Assembly (NCBI GenBank): GCA_022729275.1
Contig: JALDAH010000023.1
Span: 1-12,704 of the forward strand
DNA from: Candidatus Nanoanaerosalina archaeon
GTDB lineage: Archaea; Nanohalarchaeota; Nanosalinia; Nanosalinales; Nanoanaerosalinaceae
Direction: 5' to 3'
DNA: 12,704 nucleotides
The notes below the pieces were generated by a model, which did not search any database, was not told the origin of the DNA, and was given only the letters and a program-made list of their open reading frames with translations. Positions within the stretch are counted from its first letter, which is position 1. Every line of letters begins with the position of its first letter. Both the position numbers and the translations under genes were made by a program. Positions 1 to 5,885 of this stretch are shown in pieces.

Positions 1-190
1 AGAACTTGCTGAGAGTTTTGGAGGCTATGATGTAGTAGATCCTATCTATGTTGAGTGTACTGAAGAACAGCAGAGATGTGAAGAAGAGATGATCGATACA
101 GGAGTTCCAGAAGTACAGATAGACGGAGAAAAATACGAAGGGGAAAGGAGCCCAGAAGCAATTGGAGAATTCGTTGGATGTGAATATTAA
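1..190 (+). CDS. C-terminal fragment of a thioredoxin-fold (VKOR-associated/glutaredoxin-like) protein
   Basis: The frame from base 2 is open from the window edge to the TAA at 188-190 and gives 62 residues of a protein whose N-terminus lies outside the window. The visible part has a Cys-x6-Cys pair (ECTEEQQRC), then GVPEVQIDGEKYEG, then a terminal FVGCEY. The order (paired Cys, a Val-Pro cis-proline-like turn, a strand with a Gly-Glu hairpin, then Tyr-x-Gly and a last helix ending in Gly-Cys) is that of the thioredoxin-like domain often fused to or found beside vitamin K epoxide reductase homologues. The inferred role is thiol-disulfide exchange, possibly extracytoplasmic. The N-terminal CxxC, and any membrane or signal segment, are not in the window. 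The fold is a reasonable guess; the exact family is uncertain. Confidence 0.72.
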   Translation, partial: ELAESFGGYDVVDPIYVECTEEQQRCEEEMIDTGVPEVQIDGEKYEGERSPEAIGEFVGCEY

Positions 191-270
191 AAGCATTTTT
201 TAACCATTTTATCCAATATTGGACCAACACAAAATCGATTTATAAAGTGACAACAGCCTTAATAAATTTG

Positions 271-276
271 ATATAA
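271..276 (+). promoter_or_regulatory. TATA-like box of the split tRNA gene
   Basis: ATATAA lies about 27 bases before the first base of the tRNA, the usual archaeal TBP distance. A second possible box, TTTATAAA at 238-245, is too far from the tRNA to be its promoter. The stretch 191-302 holds no other recognisable feature. Confidence 0.45.
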
Positions 277-302
277 CAAGAAAACATTAGAAAGTATATT
301 CA

Positions 303-502
303 GGGGAGGTAGCTCAGGTGGTTAGAGCACTGCGCTCATAACATGTACCAGTTTTCCTGGGCACTTGGTTGTGAGCTCTGAGTTTCTGGTTTCAACCGGA
401 AGCGATGATCTAAGCTTGAAGCACTCTGAGATGGGTGTGGATGCCAACAAACATTTACTGTGGGCTACGCAGAGGTCGCGGGTTCGAACCCCGCCCTCCC
501 CA
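303..502 (+). tRNA. tRNA with CAT anticodon, elongator tRNA-Met (tRNA-Ile2 not excluded), containing a 126-nt intron
   Basis: The acceptor stem GGGGAGG (303-309) pairs perfectly with CCTCCCC (495-501), with discriminator A at 502. The D arm is GCTC/GAGC (312-315, 325-328). The anticodon stem is CTGCG (330-334) with CGCAG (468-472), and the T arm is GCGGG-TTCGAAC-CCCGC (478-494). The 5' exon loop reads CTCATA, so the anticodon is CAT (337-339). The intron sits at the canonical 37/38 position, about 341-466. Initiator tRNA is unlikely because the anticodon stem lacks the three G-C pairs typical of initiators. A lysidine/agmatidine-type tRNA-Ile(CAT) cannot be ruled out from primary sequence alone. 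CCA is not encoded. Confidence 0.93.
341..466 (+). other. tRNA intron (archaeal bulge-helix-bulge type)
   Basis: A bulge-helix-bulge can be drawn. Exon bases CTCA (335-338) pair with intron TGGG (461-464) as the central helix, with one U-G pair. TAA (339-341) is the 5' bulge and CTA (465-467) the 3' bulge, so cuts after 340 and after 466 restore a 7-base anticodon loop. The helix inside the 5' bulge is imperfect (CAGT 349-352 with ACTG 457-460), so the motif may be relaxed. The intron has an internal hairpin, TTCTGG/CCGGAA (384-389, 396-401; one G-U pair). At 126 nt it is long for an archaeal tRNA intron. No protein-coding potential is convincing. Confidence 0.8.
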
Positions 503-513
503 ATAGGTATATC

Positions 514-519
514 TTTTTT
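514..519 (+). terminator. Oligo-T terminator after the tRNA
   Basis: A run of six T starts 12 bases after the discriminator base. It fits the simple T-tract termination used by archaeal RNA polymerase. Confidence 0.45.
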
Positions 520-561
520 CCTAATACCCAAAAATTCTATCACTAAAAGTTGAATCAGTGC

Positions 562-1041
562 TCACATCGAAAAACCGACAACCACAGAATCCACTGCTCT
601 CCTCCACTCATCTGCTTCTAACTCCATTGAAACAGTTCTCATACCCGCATTGAAATCAATTTTATCGTTTTCAAATAAAAGAGGGTCAACAAAAACAGGT
701 ATGTCAAAAAGATTTCCGAATGGGGGTACACCACCGACTTTGCAGCCGGTTATATCTTTAACCTTCTCGGGATCTGCTAGGCTCACACTATCAGTATCAA
801 GTATATCACGGATAGAACCGAAATCGATTTTTTTGTTAGCCGGCAATACAAACATATAATACTCTCCTTCACTCCTTATAACCATAGCCTTAGCTCCTCT
901 TTTCAAACCCTCCTCAACAGTCATATCTCTAACTTCAGCTGCTTCTTTACTTGTTTTCACAGGTCTATGATTGAAATAAGTGTATTCAACATTTTTTTCA
1001 TCCAGAAATTCTTTGATGTTTTGAAATACTTCTTCAGACAT
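562..1041 (-). CDS. YbaK/ProXp-type aminoacyl-tRNA deacylase family protein
   Basis: The 159-residue protein matches the YbaK/aminoacyl-tRNA-synthetase-associated domain in length and motifs. Lys51 sits in GAKAMVI (the family's conserved Lys), GGVPPFG is at 103-109, then FDIPVFVDP, and DFNAGMRT follows near 129-136. Members hydrolyse mischarged tRNAs such as Cys- or Ala-tRNA(Pro) as free-standing editing factors in the cytoplasm. The substrate here cannot be assigned from sequence. The start is supported by a strong GAGGAG six bases before the ATG. The gene lies 48 bases downstream of the nitroreductase on the same strand, so the two are probably cotranscribed. No functional link between them is evident. 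Confidence 0.9.
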   Translation of the reverse strand: MSEEVFQNIKEFLDEKNVEYTYFNHRPVKTSKEAAEVRDMTVEEGLKRGAKAMVIRSEGEYYMFVLPANKKIDFGSIRDILDTDSVSLADPEKVKDITGCKVGGVPPFGNLFDIPVFVDPLLFENDKIDFNAGMRTVSMELEADEWRRAVDSVVVGFSM

Positions 1042-1089
1042 AATGAACTCCTCGTCAAGAATTGAGATAACAGAAATAAAAAAGTGTCT

Positions 1090-1686
1090 TTACTCTAAAC
1101 TTTTCCTAAATGCTATTTTTTCCACCGGTTTTCTTTTGCTGGGTTGTTCATTCTCCCTTAATTCTTCTGGTAAACTCTCTTTGTCAGCTCTTTTTCCTAC
1201 AACAGCCATGGCCTCAACTTCAAAATCCTCTGAAGCTCCAACCAACTTTTTAGCTTCATCATAGTTAAAACCCTGCATGCCATGAACAACAAGACCTCTC
1301 CTAGCTCCTTCTAAAGCAAGATTTTCCCATGCAGCACCTGTATCGAATGAATGAGTTCTTGAATATTTTTCATTGTAATCAAAAGTTGTTTTTGATAATA
1401 TCACGATAAGGACGGATCCTTCTTTTGCCCACTTTCTGTTTCCATCCACAAGAAGTCCTAAAAAATCATCCCATTCTTCATCCTCTCTTTTTGCGTACAC
1501 AAATCTCCATGACTGGTTGTTGAAAGAGGATGGCGCCCATCTTGCTGCTTCAAAAAGGCTTTTAAGCTCTTTATCCGATATTTTTTCACCCGTCATGGCT
1601 CTGGGAGACCACCTATTGAGGAAAAGAGGTTCAACAACATGTTCCATCTCCCTTGTTTTTTCCACCTCTTCTCTTAATTCTTCCAT
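1090..1686 (-). CDS. Nitroreductase family FMN-dependent oxidoreductase
   Basis: The protein has 198 residues, a normal length for the nitroreductase fold. The N-terminal signature RWSPRAM (25-31) provides the FMN-phosphate-binding Arg/Ser. EAARWAPSSFNNQSWRF (46-62) is the hallmark second motif. DTGAAWENLALEGARRGLVVHG (115-136) is the helix lining the dimer interface and flavin site. AMAVVGKRAD (159-168) is the final strand with the KR pair. These enzymes are homodimeric FMN proteins that use NAD(P)H to reduce quinones, nitro compounds or flavins; the natural substrate is unknown. A TATATA (1709-1714) ends 22 bases before the ATG, so the transcript should be leaderless, which supports this start over Met14. 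It is divergent from the photolyase across a 64-base spacer. Confidence 0.92.
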   Translation of the reverse strand: MEELREEVEKTREMEHVVEPLFLNRWSPRAMTGEKISDKELKSLFEAARWAPSSFNNQSWRFVYAKREDEEWDDFLGLLVDGNRKWAKEGSVLIVILSKTTFDYNEKYSRTHSFDTGAAWENLALEGARRGLVVHGMQGFNYDEAKKLVGASEDFEVEAMAVVGKRADKESLPEELRENEQPSKRKPVEKIAFRKSLE

Positions 1687-1750
1687 GGATGAAAAATCAA
1701 TACCGACATATATAATTGTTTTTAAATTGCTGGGTAACTAATTTTTTGTT
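1687..1750. promoter_or_regulatory. Divergent promoter between nitroreductase and photolyase
   Basis: This 64-base spacer holds two TATA-like boxes facing away from each other. TATATA (1709-1714) serves the minus-strand nitroreductase, and TTTAAA (about 1720-1725) lies 25 bases before the photolyase ATG. Both spacings predict leaderless messages. The boxes are only about 5 bases apart, so the two promoters probably compete or share a control factor. No clear operator palindrome is seen. Confidence 0.55.
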
Positions 1751-3157
1751 ATGACAGTGATAGCATGGGTGAGAAGAAGTCTTAGAGAGCATGACAACAC
1801 AAGTATAAGAAAAGCTTCAGAGAGCTCTGAAGAAGTTGTTCCTTTCTACTGTGTGGACAAAAATTATTTTTCAGAGGCAGATCTCGGATTTCCAAGAGTG
1901 AAGTTCTGGAGAGATTCTCTGGTAGAATTCAAGAAAAACCTAGAAGAGCAGAAAGGTAAAAAACTCGTGTTGAGACACGGAAAACCTGTTGAGGAAATCA
2001 AAAAAGTGGTCGAGGAATCAGGAGCCGATAAAATCGTGGTTAACCAAGACTACACACCTTACTTTAGAGATCTTTTGAGAGATGTTGAGAAAGCTCTGGA
2101 TTTGAAAGTGGAAACAGTAAAGGACATTGTGATGTTCGAAAAGAAAGAGATAACAACCAACAAGGGAAAACCATACAAGGTGTATACCTATTTCATGAAG
2201 AAATGGTTTGAAAACCAAAAAAGAAGGCCTGAAAAGGTTAAAAAATACGTAGTTCCCGAGCTCCGATCCGATGAGATACCTTCTCTTAGAGAACTTGGGT
2301 TCGATAAACCGGAAAAAATCGATTGGATATGGAATCCCGGACGAAAAGGAGGAATTGAAAGACTAGAGAAATTCAAGGATAAAATAGGTTTTTATGGTGA
2401 AAAAAGAGATTTTCCTTCTAAAGAAGGTACCTCTAAGCTGTCACCTCACCTCAAGTTTGGAACGTTATCCATAAGAGAGGTTTTCTGGGAGATGGAAAGA
2501 TTGAGAGAAAAAAATCCCGATTATGATGAAGGTGTTAGGGCGTGGCAGGAAGAGCTTGCATGGAGAGATTTTTATTTCCAGGTATTATGGAACTGGCCTG
2601 AAACGATTGAAAAAGCGTTCATCGAAGATTTTCGCGGTATAAACTGGGTTGATGATAAAGAAAAATTTAAAAGGTGGGCTGAAGGGAAAACCGGTTTCCC
2701 ATTCATAGATGCTGGTATGAGACAACTTGAAAAAACTGGTTGGATGCACAACAGGGCGAGAATGTCTGTAACAAGCTTCGCATGTAAGGATTTATGGCTT
2801 GATTGGAAAAAAGTTCATAGTTTTTTCAGTAAAAAGTTCGTTGATGCAGAGCTTTCTTCAATGATAGGTGGAGTCCAATGGGCTTATTCTATCGGAACCG
2901 ATGCCCAGCCATTTTTCAGGGTTTTTAATCCTTGGACACAGGGAGAAAAATATGATCCGGATGGAACCTACATCAGAAATTTCATACCCGAACTTGAAGA
3001 AGTTCCTGATAAATACATCCATAGACCGTATAAGATGTCGGAAGAAACTCAAAAATCATCAAAATGTATTTTAGGAAATGATTATCCTTATCCAATAGTT
3101 GACCATGCCGAGAAAAGGAAAGAATCTATCGAAAAATTCAGAAAAATAAAAAAATAA
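1751..3157 (+). CDS. phr: Class I photolyase/cryptochrome family protein (deoxyribodipyrimidine photolyase)
   Basis: At 468 residues this is full length for a class I CPD photolyase. It has the N-terminal antenna-binding Rossmann domain (about 1-130) and the helical FAD domain (about 210-455). FAD-domain motifs are GTSKLSPHLKFGTLS (226-240), WRDFYFQVLW (271-280), EGKTGFPFIDAGMRQL (311-326), GWMHNRARM (330-338) and GTDAQPFFRVFNP (382-394). The family repairs UV-induced cyclobutane dimers using blue light. By alignment to E. coli PhrB, Trp299 and Trp352 match the distal and middle triad residues (W306, W359). The FAD-proximal W382 position is Val375, and the N378 position facing flavin N5 is Met371. 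Trp377 (E. coli W384) is kept. Repair function is therefore likely but its photochemistry may be altered. The message is probably leaderless. Confidence 0.95.
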   Translation: MTVIAWVRRSLREHDNTSIRKASESSEEVVPFYCVDKNYFSEADLGFPRVKFWRDSLVEFKKNLEEQKGKKLVLRHGKPVEEIKKVVEESGADKIVVNQDYTPYFRDLLRDVEKALDLKVETVKDIVMFEKKEITTNKGKPYKVYTYFMKKWFENQKRRPEKVKKYVVPELRSDEIPSLRELGFDKPEKIDWIWNPGRKGGIERLEKFKDKIGFYGEKRDFPSKEGTSKLSPHLKFGTLSIREVFWEMERLREKNPDYDEGVRAWQEELAWRDFYFQVLWNWPETIEKAFIEDFRGINWVDDKEKFKRWAEGKTGFPFIDAGMRQLEKTGWMHNRARMSVTSFACKDLWLDWKKVHSFFSKKFVDAELSSMIGGVQWAYSIGTDAQPFFRVFNPWTQGEKYDPDGTYIRNFIPELEEVPDKYIHRPYKMSEETQKSSKCILGNDYPYPIVDHAEKRKESIEKFRKIKK

Positions 3158-3167
3158 AAACTTTCTA

Positions 3168-3185
3168 GAGGGTTTATATACCCTC
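3168..3185 (-). terminator. Hairpin with downstream T-rich tract
   Basis: GAGGGT and ACCCTC form a six-base-pair stem around a six-base loop. Read on the minus strand it is followed by a T-rich tract across 3145-3165, so it could end the minus-strand small gene whose stop codon lies in the loop. It also sits just after the photolyase stop. Factor-independent hairpin terminators are not well established in Archaea, so the role is tentative. Confidence 0.35.
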
Positions 3186-3398
3186 CAGTATATTATTGAT
3201 ATCCTCTATATCCATCAACATCGTAGGATCAGGTTTTTTATCTGTCTCTATTAATGAATCTGGTAAAGGTTCGGTAGCCAAATCATTGTATTTTTTATTG
3301 TCAACAATGTTTGATCTCTTATAGGACTTAGAAACTTTAAACGAAGAGTTTATCGGCATCTCGTCCTTTTTATATATATCCTCATTATATTTGCACAT
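3174..3398 (-). CDS. Small hypothetical protein, 74 residues
   Basis: I do not recognise this protein. It is hydrophilic, rich in Asp, Lys and Asn, and has one Cys at position 2. It has no membrane segment and ends in an acidic stretch (DIEDINNILEGI) that could form a short amphipathic helix. An in-frame TAG two codons upstream fixes this ATG as the first possible start. AAGGGTGAAG about ten bases before the ATG is a plausible ribosome binding site. A 16-codon ORF (MKNLLDLRVKLENVQI) overlaps its start in another frame. It could be a real small gene or a chance ORF; the codon make-up resembles its neighbours. Confidence 0.45.
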   Translation of the reverse strand: MCKYNEDIYKKDEMPINSSFKVSKSYKRSNIVDNKKYNDLATEPLPDSLIETDKKPDPTMLMDIEDINNILEGI

Positions 3399-3655
3399 TT
3401 TCTAACTTCACCCTTAAATCCAAAAGGTTCTTCATGACAGATGTCACTCAAAACCATTCTAAATAATAAGTTGTAATACGTTATTTAAAAATGTTACTGA
3501 TAAGTAACAAACCATTTCGGTATTTTTTGGAATAGTTGAAAAGAACCTGAATAATAATGAAACAAACCAGTATATATCTTTAACTTCTATAAAGAATTAA
3601 TTTAGAAATATCTACAAACCAATTCCAAAAATGGAGAATAATATAACAGTATTTA
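3399..3655. other. Non-coding spacer of about 257 bases
   Basis: No convincing ORF or RNA gene is seen. The stretch is very AT-rich. It contains the palindrome at 3493-3508 and a TATA-like TTTTTAAATA on the minus strand (about 3482-3491), which may drive the small gene ending at 3174. Confidence 0.5.
3493..3508. promoter_or_regulatory. Perfect palindrome GTTACT-GATA-AGTAAC, possible operator
   Basis: Six perfectly paired bases on each side of a four-base centre lie directly upstream (minus-strand sense) of a TATA-like TTTTTAAATA. This is where an archaeal regulator would overlap or abut the BRE. No regulator gene is adjacent, so the link is inference. Confidence 0.35.
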
Positions 3656-3955
3656 TCACAAGTTATTTATGGTATATACATCGTAAACTCCATCCAAAGC
3701 TGCAACTTCAAGGCTTTTCATACCCTCAGTGATCCGTGTCTCAAGATAATTTCCAATATCCTCATAATCAATACTTCTGAACTCAAGCGAACTATCCATG
3801 TCTTCTTTATAGTTTGAATCAACACCAAATAATGTCTCACCGTTTTTATTTATGGAAGAAATTTTGATACGTATTTTTTCCTCGTTTTTGTTTTCAAGCA
3901 ATGCCTCCGCATATTTCGATATATTCTTTGGATCATCAGATATGTACTCGTACAC
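3656..3955 (-). CDS. Hypothetical protein, about 99 residues
   Basis: I do not recognise the family. The protein is acidic and soluble with no membrane segment, and looks alpha/beta: an early helix (PKNISKYAEALLENKNEEK), two strand-like segments (KIRIKISSIN, ETLFGVDSN) and a C-terminal helix-strand (MKSLEVAALDGVYDVYTINNL). I prefer the GTG start at 3955 because GGTGAG ends five bases before it. A TATA-like TTATAAAT (minus strand, 3991-3998) would place transcription about 15 bases upstream of that GTG. A TTG at 3967 would add four residues and is a weaker choice because it overlaps the ribosome binding site. The frame is open over its full length. Confidence 0.6.
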   Translation of the reverse strand: MYEYISDDPKNISKYAEALLENKNEEKIRIKISSINKNGETLFGVDSNYKEDMDSSLEFRSIDYEDIGNYLETRITEGMKSLEVAALDGVYDVYTINNL

Positions 3956-4036
3956 AATTCTCACCAATTGAAAAAAAGTTTTGAGACTTCATTTATAATT
4001 GTTTTCATTATTTGATGATAAAAACACAAAAGTTTA

Positions 4037-4111
4037 TGGACCCGCCCAGATTTGAACTGGGGACCTCCACGTTATCAGCGTGGCGCTATAACCTGGCTAA
4101 GCCACGGGTCC
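4037..4111 (-). tRNA. tRNA-Ile(GAT)
   Basis: Read on the minus strand, the acceptor stem GGACCCG pairs with CGGGTCC with discriminator A. The anticodon stem-loop is CCACG-CTGATAA-CGTGG, giving anticodon GAT. The T arm is CCCAG-TTCAAAT-CTGGG. There is no intron and no encoded CCA. An A/T-rich AAAAATTAAG at 4131-4140 is a possible promoter. T-rich sequence follows the 3' end. Confidence 0.97.
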
Positions 4112-4165
4112 TCTCGTTACTCTAACAACTCTTAATTTTTGCAAAAGTAATTTTAAAAATATCAC

Positions 4166-4606
4166 TTATTTTCTGGAAAACAGTTTGACCATTCTGGATT
4201 CGATGTATAGTAGAAACTCGGAAAAAAAATCCTCTATCAACAATAAGACATTAAAAGTGAAAGTTGCGTTGACACCGACCAAGAAGAAAACCATGTAACC
4301 CGACAAAAAAAATGTAAGAATATGGCTTATGTAAACTGTACCTATTGCTGCTAACAAGTGTACCATAGAAACCACTATGAGTTTGTTGTCCATGGGTTCG
4401 ATCTCCGCCAAAAGTTTTTGAAAGGCTATGATTGCGAGCAAAAAGAAACCAAATACCGCTCCGAAAACATAGGTGAGAACTTTAAGATGATGTATCTCAA
4501 AACCTCCTGTTAAAAGAAGAGCTCCTGAAGCCCAAACCGTCAAGGTGTATCCATATGCATGCGATTCCTTAGTAATTTTTTCTCGTAGTCTCTCAAATGT
4601 GTTCAT
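4166..4606 (-). CDS. Four-helix integral membrane protein of unknown function
   Basis: The 146-residue protein has four hydrophobic segments at about 18-36, 43-65, 75-95 and 102-124. Its charged N-terminus (MNTFERLREKITKE) and basic C-terminus (SRMVKLFSRK) both probably lie in the cytoplasm. His16, Glu37 and His39-40 are near membrane edges, but no catalytic or transport motif is recognisable. There is no signal peptide. A TTTAAATATAA at 4626-4636 (minus-strand TATA) is about 25 bases before the ATG, so the message should be leaderless, with its promoter in the 45-base gap after the HAD gene. I cannot name a function. Confidence 0.8.
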   Translation of the reverse strand: MNTFERLREKITKESHAYGYTLTVWASGALLLTGGFEIHHLKVLTYVFGAVFGFFLLAIIAFQKLLAEIEPMDNKLIVVSMVHLLAAIGTVYISHILTFFLSGYMVFFLVGVNATFTFNVLLLIEDFFSEFLLYIESRMVKLFSRK

Positions 4607-4651
4607 TAATTATATGTTGTTGCTCTTTAAATATAACTTTTTCCAAAGAAA

Positions 4652-5317
4652 TCAAATATCCCTGAGTTTTTCTGGAAGATCTCTCAGATCCTCTATGACA
4701 ACAGCAATTTCAAAAGATTCATCAGTATTCGACTCATTAAGCCATATAGGTTTCAAACCCGCACTTTTACCTCCAATAATATCTGTCTTTGGAAGATGAC
4801 TGACTATAAAAAACCTTTCAGCCTTCGGAAGAGACTTCTTGACCTCTGTAAAAAATTCTTCTTCAGGTTTACTGTATCCTACTTCAGAAGCTATAATGAT
4901 AGAATCGAAAAAATCCTTTATACCTAACTTTTCAAGCTTCATCCTCTGAAGTTCACCGGTACCATTTGAAGTAACTCCAAGGAGATAATTATCCTGCTTT
5001 AAATCCTCAAGTACCTCTACTAGACCTTCTTTTAAAACAAAAGAATCTGATTCAACTTTCTCCCATGCCTCAACAAATTTTTCGACATCATCTTCTCTAA
5101 AACTGTCATCTTTCTTTAACAACTGTTCAACTGCCTGTCTCCTTGGAAATACATAGTTCTGCTTGAAAAACCTGAAGAAAGCCTCTTGATAATCAGAATA
5201 TCTGTCTTTCAACGCATCTATACCTGATTTTTCGATAGCTTCTTCGTATATTTCCTCGTAACTCCTGTTTCTCTGGGTGAGAGTGCCATCCATGTTGAAA
5301 ATAACCGCTTCTACCAT
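4652..5317 (-). CDS. HAD-superfamily hydrolase-like protein with substituted catalytic residues, probable pseudoenzyme
   Basis: From the ATG at 5317 the protein has 221 residues, normal for phosphoglycolate-phosphatase-like HAD proteins. It begins with the motif I strand and has a helical cap at about 15-95. Motif I reads VIFNMDGTL: the nucleophilic Asp is Asn8, while the acid/base Asp10 is kept. Motif II is VTSNG (Thr116) and motif III Lys is Lys150 in YSKPEEEFF. Motif IV reads IVSHLPKTDIIG, where the usual Gly-Asp is Ser173-His174 and only Asp179 is kept. Loss of the nucleophile and one Mg ligand argues against normal phosphatase activity; a binding or regulatory role is possible. A longer frame opens at 5416. 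I chose 5317 because TTAATAT at 5341-5347 is correctly placed for a leaderless start there and the extra 33 residues would precede motif I. Confidence 0.87.
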   Translation of the reverse strand: MVEAVIFNMDGTLTQRNRSYEEIYEEAIEKSGIDALKDRYSDYQEAFFRFFKQNYVFPRRQAVEQLLKKDDSFREDDVEKFVEAWEKVESDSFVLKEGLVEVLEDLKQDNYLLGVTSNGTGELQRMKLEKLGIKDFFDSIIIASEVGYSKPEEEFFTEVKKSLPKAERFFIVSHLPKTDIIGGKSAGLKPIWLNESNTDESFEIAVVIEDLRDLPEKLRDI

Positions 5318-5428
5318 GTAAAGTTGTTTGGAGTCAACCGTTAATATGTTTTCGGAGGACCTTAAAAAAGAAGTTTGTTGGGGATAAACCGAAAAAGTTT
5401 TAACAAGGACTCCCACTAACTATTAATT
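5318..5428. promoter_or_regulatory. Divergent promoter region between the HAD gene and the tandem small genes
   Basis: A minus-strand TATA (TTAATAT, 5341-5347) is about 24-30 bases before the HAD ATG. A plus-strand TTTTAAC (5398-5404) is about 25-31 bases before the ATG at 5429. Both predict leaderless transcripts. No operator is evident. Confidence 0.45.
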
Positions 5429-5653
5429 ATGAGCTTGGATGATCTTAAGGCAGAGGTTGAGAAACTTTCGTCAAAAGAACAGGAAATAGTGAAATTGGCC
5501 AAAAAGATATGTTCAGAGGCTGAAAAAAAAGAAGTCGAAAATCTGAACGATCTTCCGTATCTACACAAAATACGTTTAAAAAAAGCTCTTGACAGCTTCG
5601 GAAAAACTAATTTATCAATGAAGATTAAAAGAGAAGGGATTCACGACCTTTAA
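5429..5653 (+). CDS. Small helical protein, first of two tandem paralogues
   Basis: A 74-residue, charged, all-helical-looking protein of unknown function. It aligns without gaps to the next gene's product over 66 positions with 22 identities. Shared features are MSxDxLK at the start, a Leu-Ser at 13-14, and the best-conserved block, NDLPYLHKIRLKKALDSFG (40-58). The first half looks like an amphipathic or coiled-coil helix. It has one Cys (28), no membrane segment and no signal. A leaderless start fits the upstream TATA. Both size and duplication suggest a small dimeric or adaptor protein, but that is inference. Confidence 0.78.
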   Translation: MSLDDLKAEVEKLSSKEQEIVKLAKKICSEAEKKEVENLNDLPYLHKIRLKKALDSFGKTNLSMKIKREGIHDL

Positions 5654-5667
5654 TAAGTGGTGGGAAA

Positions 5668-5874
5668 ATGTCAAACGACACTCTTAAAAAACAGATCGAA
5701 AGACTTTCTGAACAGGATTTAAGCAGGATTAAAACCCTCAAAAGGATAAATCATATAGTTAAAGAATCAACTATAGAAGAAATGAACGATATGCCTCTAC
5801 TTTATCGTTTGGAGTTAAGAAAGGCACTTGAAGAGCTTGGAGAGGACAAAAAAGCTCAAGAAATAGATACTTAA
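5668..5874 (+). CDS. Small helical protein, second of two tandem paralogues
   Basis: A 68-residue protein about 33 percent identical to the gene just before it, sharing NDMPLLYRLELRKALEELG (40-58). It starts 14 bases after that gene's stop with GTGGTGGG just ahead of the ATG, so translation of a shared message is expected. It lacks the Cys of its partner and has a different C-terminus (EDKKAQEIDT). The gene is convergent with the PIN-ATPase gene, 11 bases between stops. Function is unknown. An obligate hetero-oligomer with its partner is one possibility. Confidence 0.78.
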   Translation: MSNDTLKKQIERLSEQDLSRIKTLKRINHIVKESTIEEMNDMPLLYRLELRKALEELGEDKKAQEIDT

Positions 5875-5885
5875 TTTTTATTATA

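Noticed and set aside
371..429. Box C/D guide RNA inside the tRNA intron (GCGATGA at 402-408 as box C, CTGA at 378-381 and 426-429 as D boxes)
   Set aside because: The C box has a mismatch at a key position, and the sequences upstream of either CTGA show no convincing complementarity to this tRNA. I cannot support a guide RNA.
303..502. Initiator tRNA-Met
   Set aside because: The acceptor starts with G-C instead of the initiator A-U pair, and the anticodon stem lacks three consecutive G-C pairs.
365..553. Open frames overlapping the tRNA on both strands
   Set aside because: They cover tRNA exons and intron and have no independent coding evidence.
5318..5416. 33-residue N-terminal extension of the HAD protein starting at 5416
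   Set aside because: HAD motif I normally begins within the first ten residues, a TATA box fits a start at 5317, and the extension overlaps the divergent promoter region.
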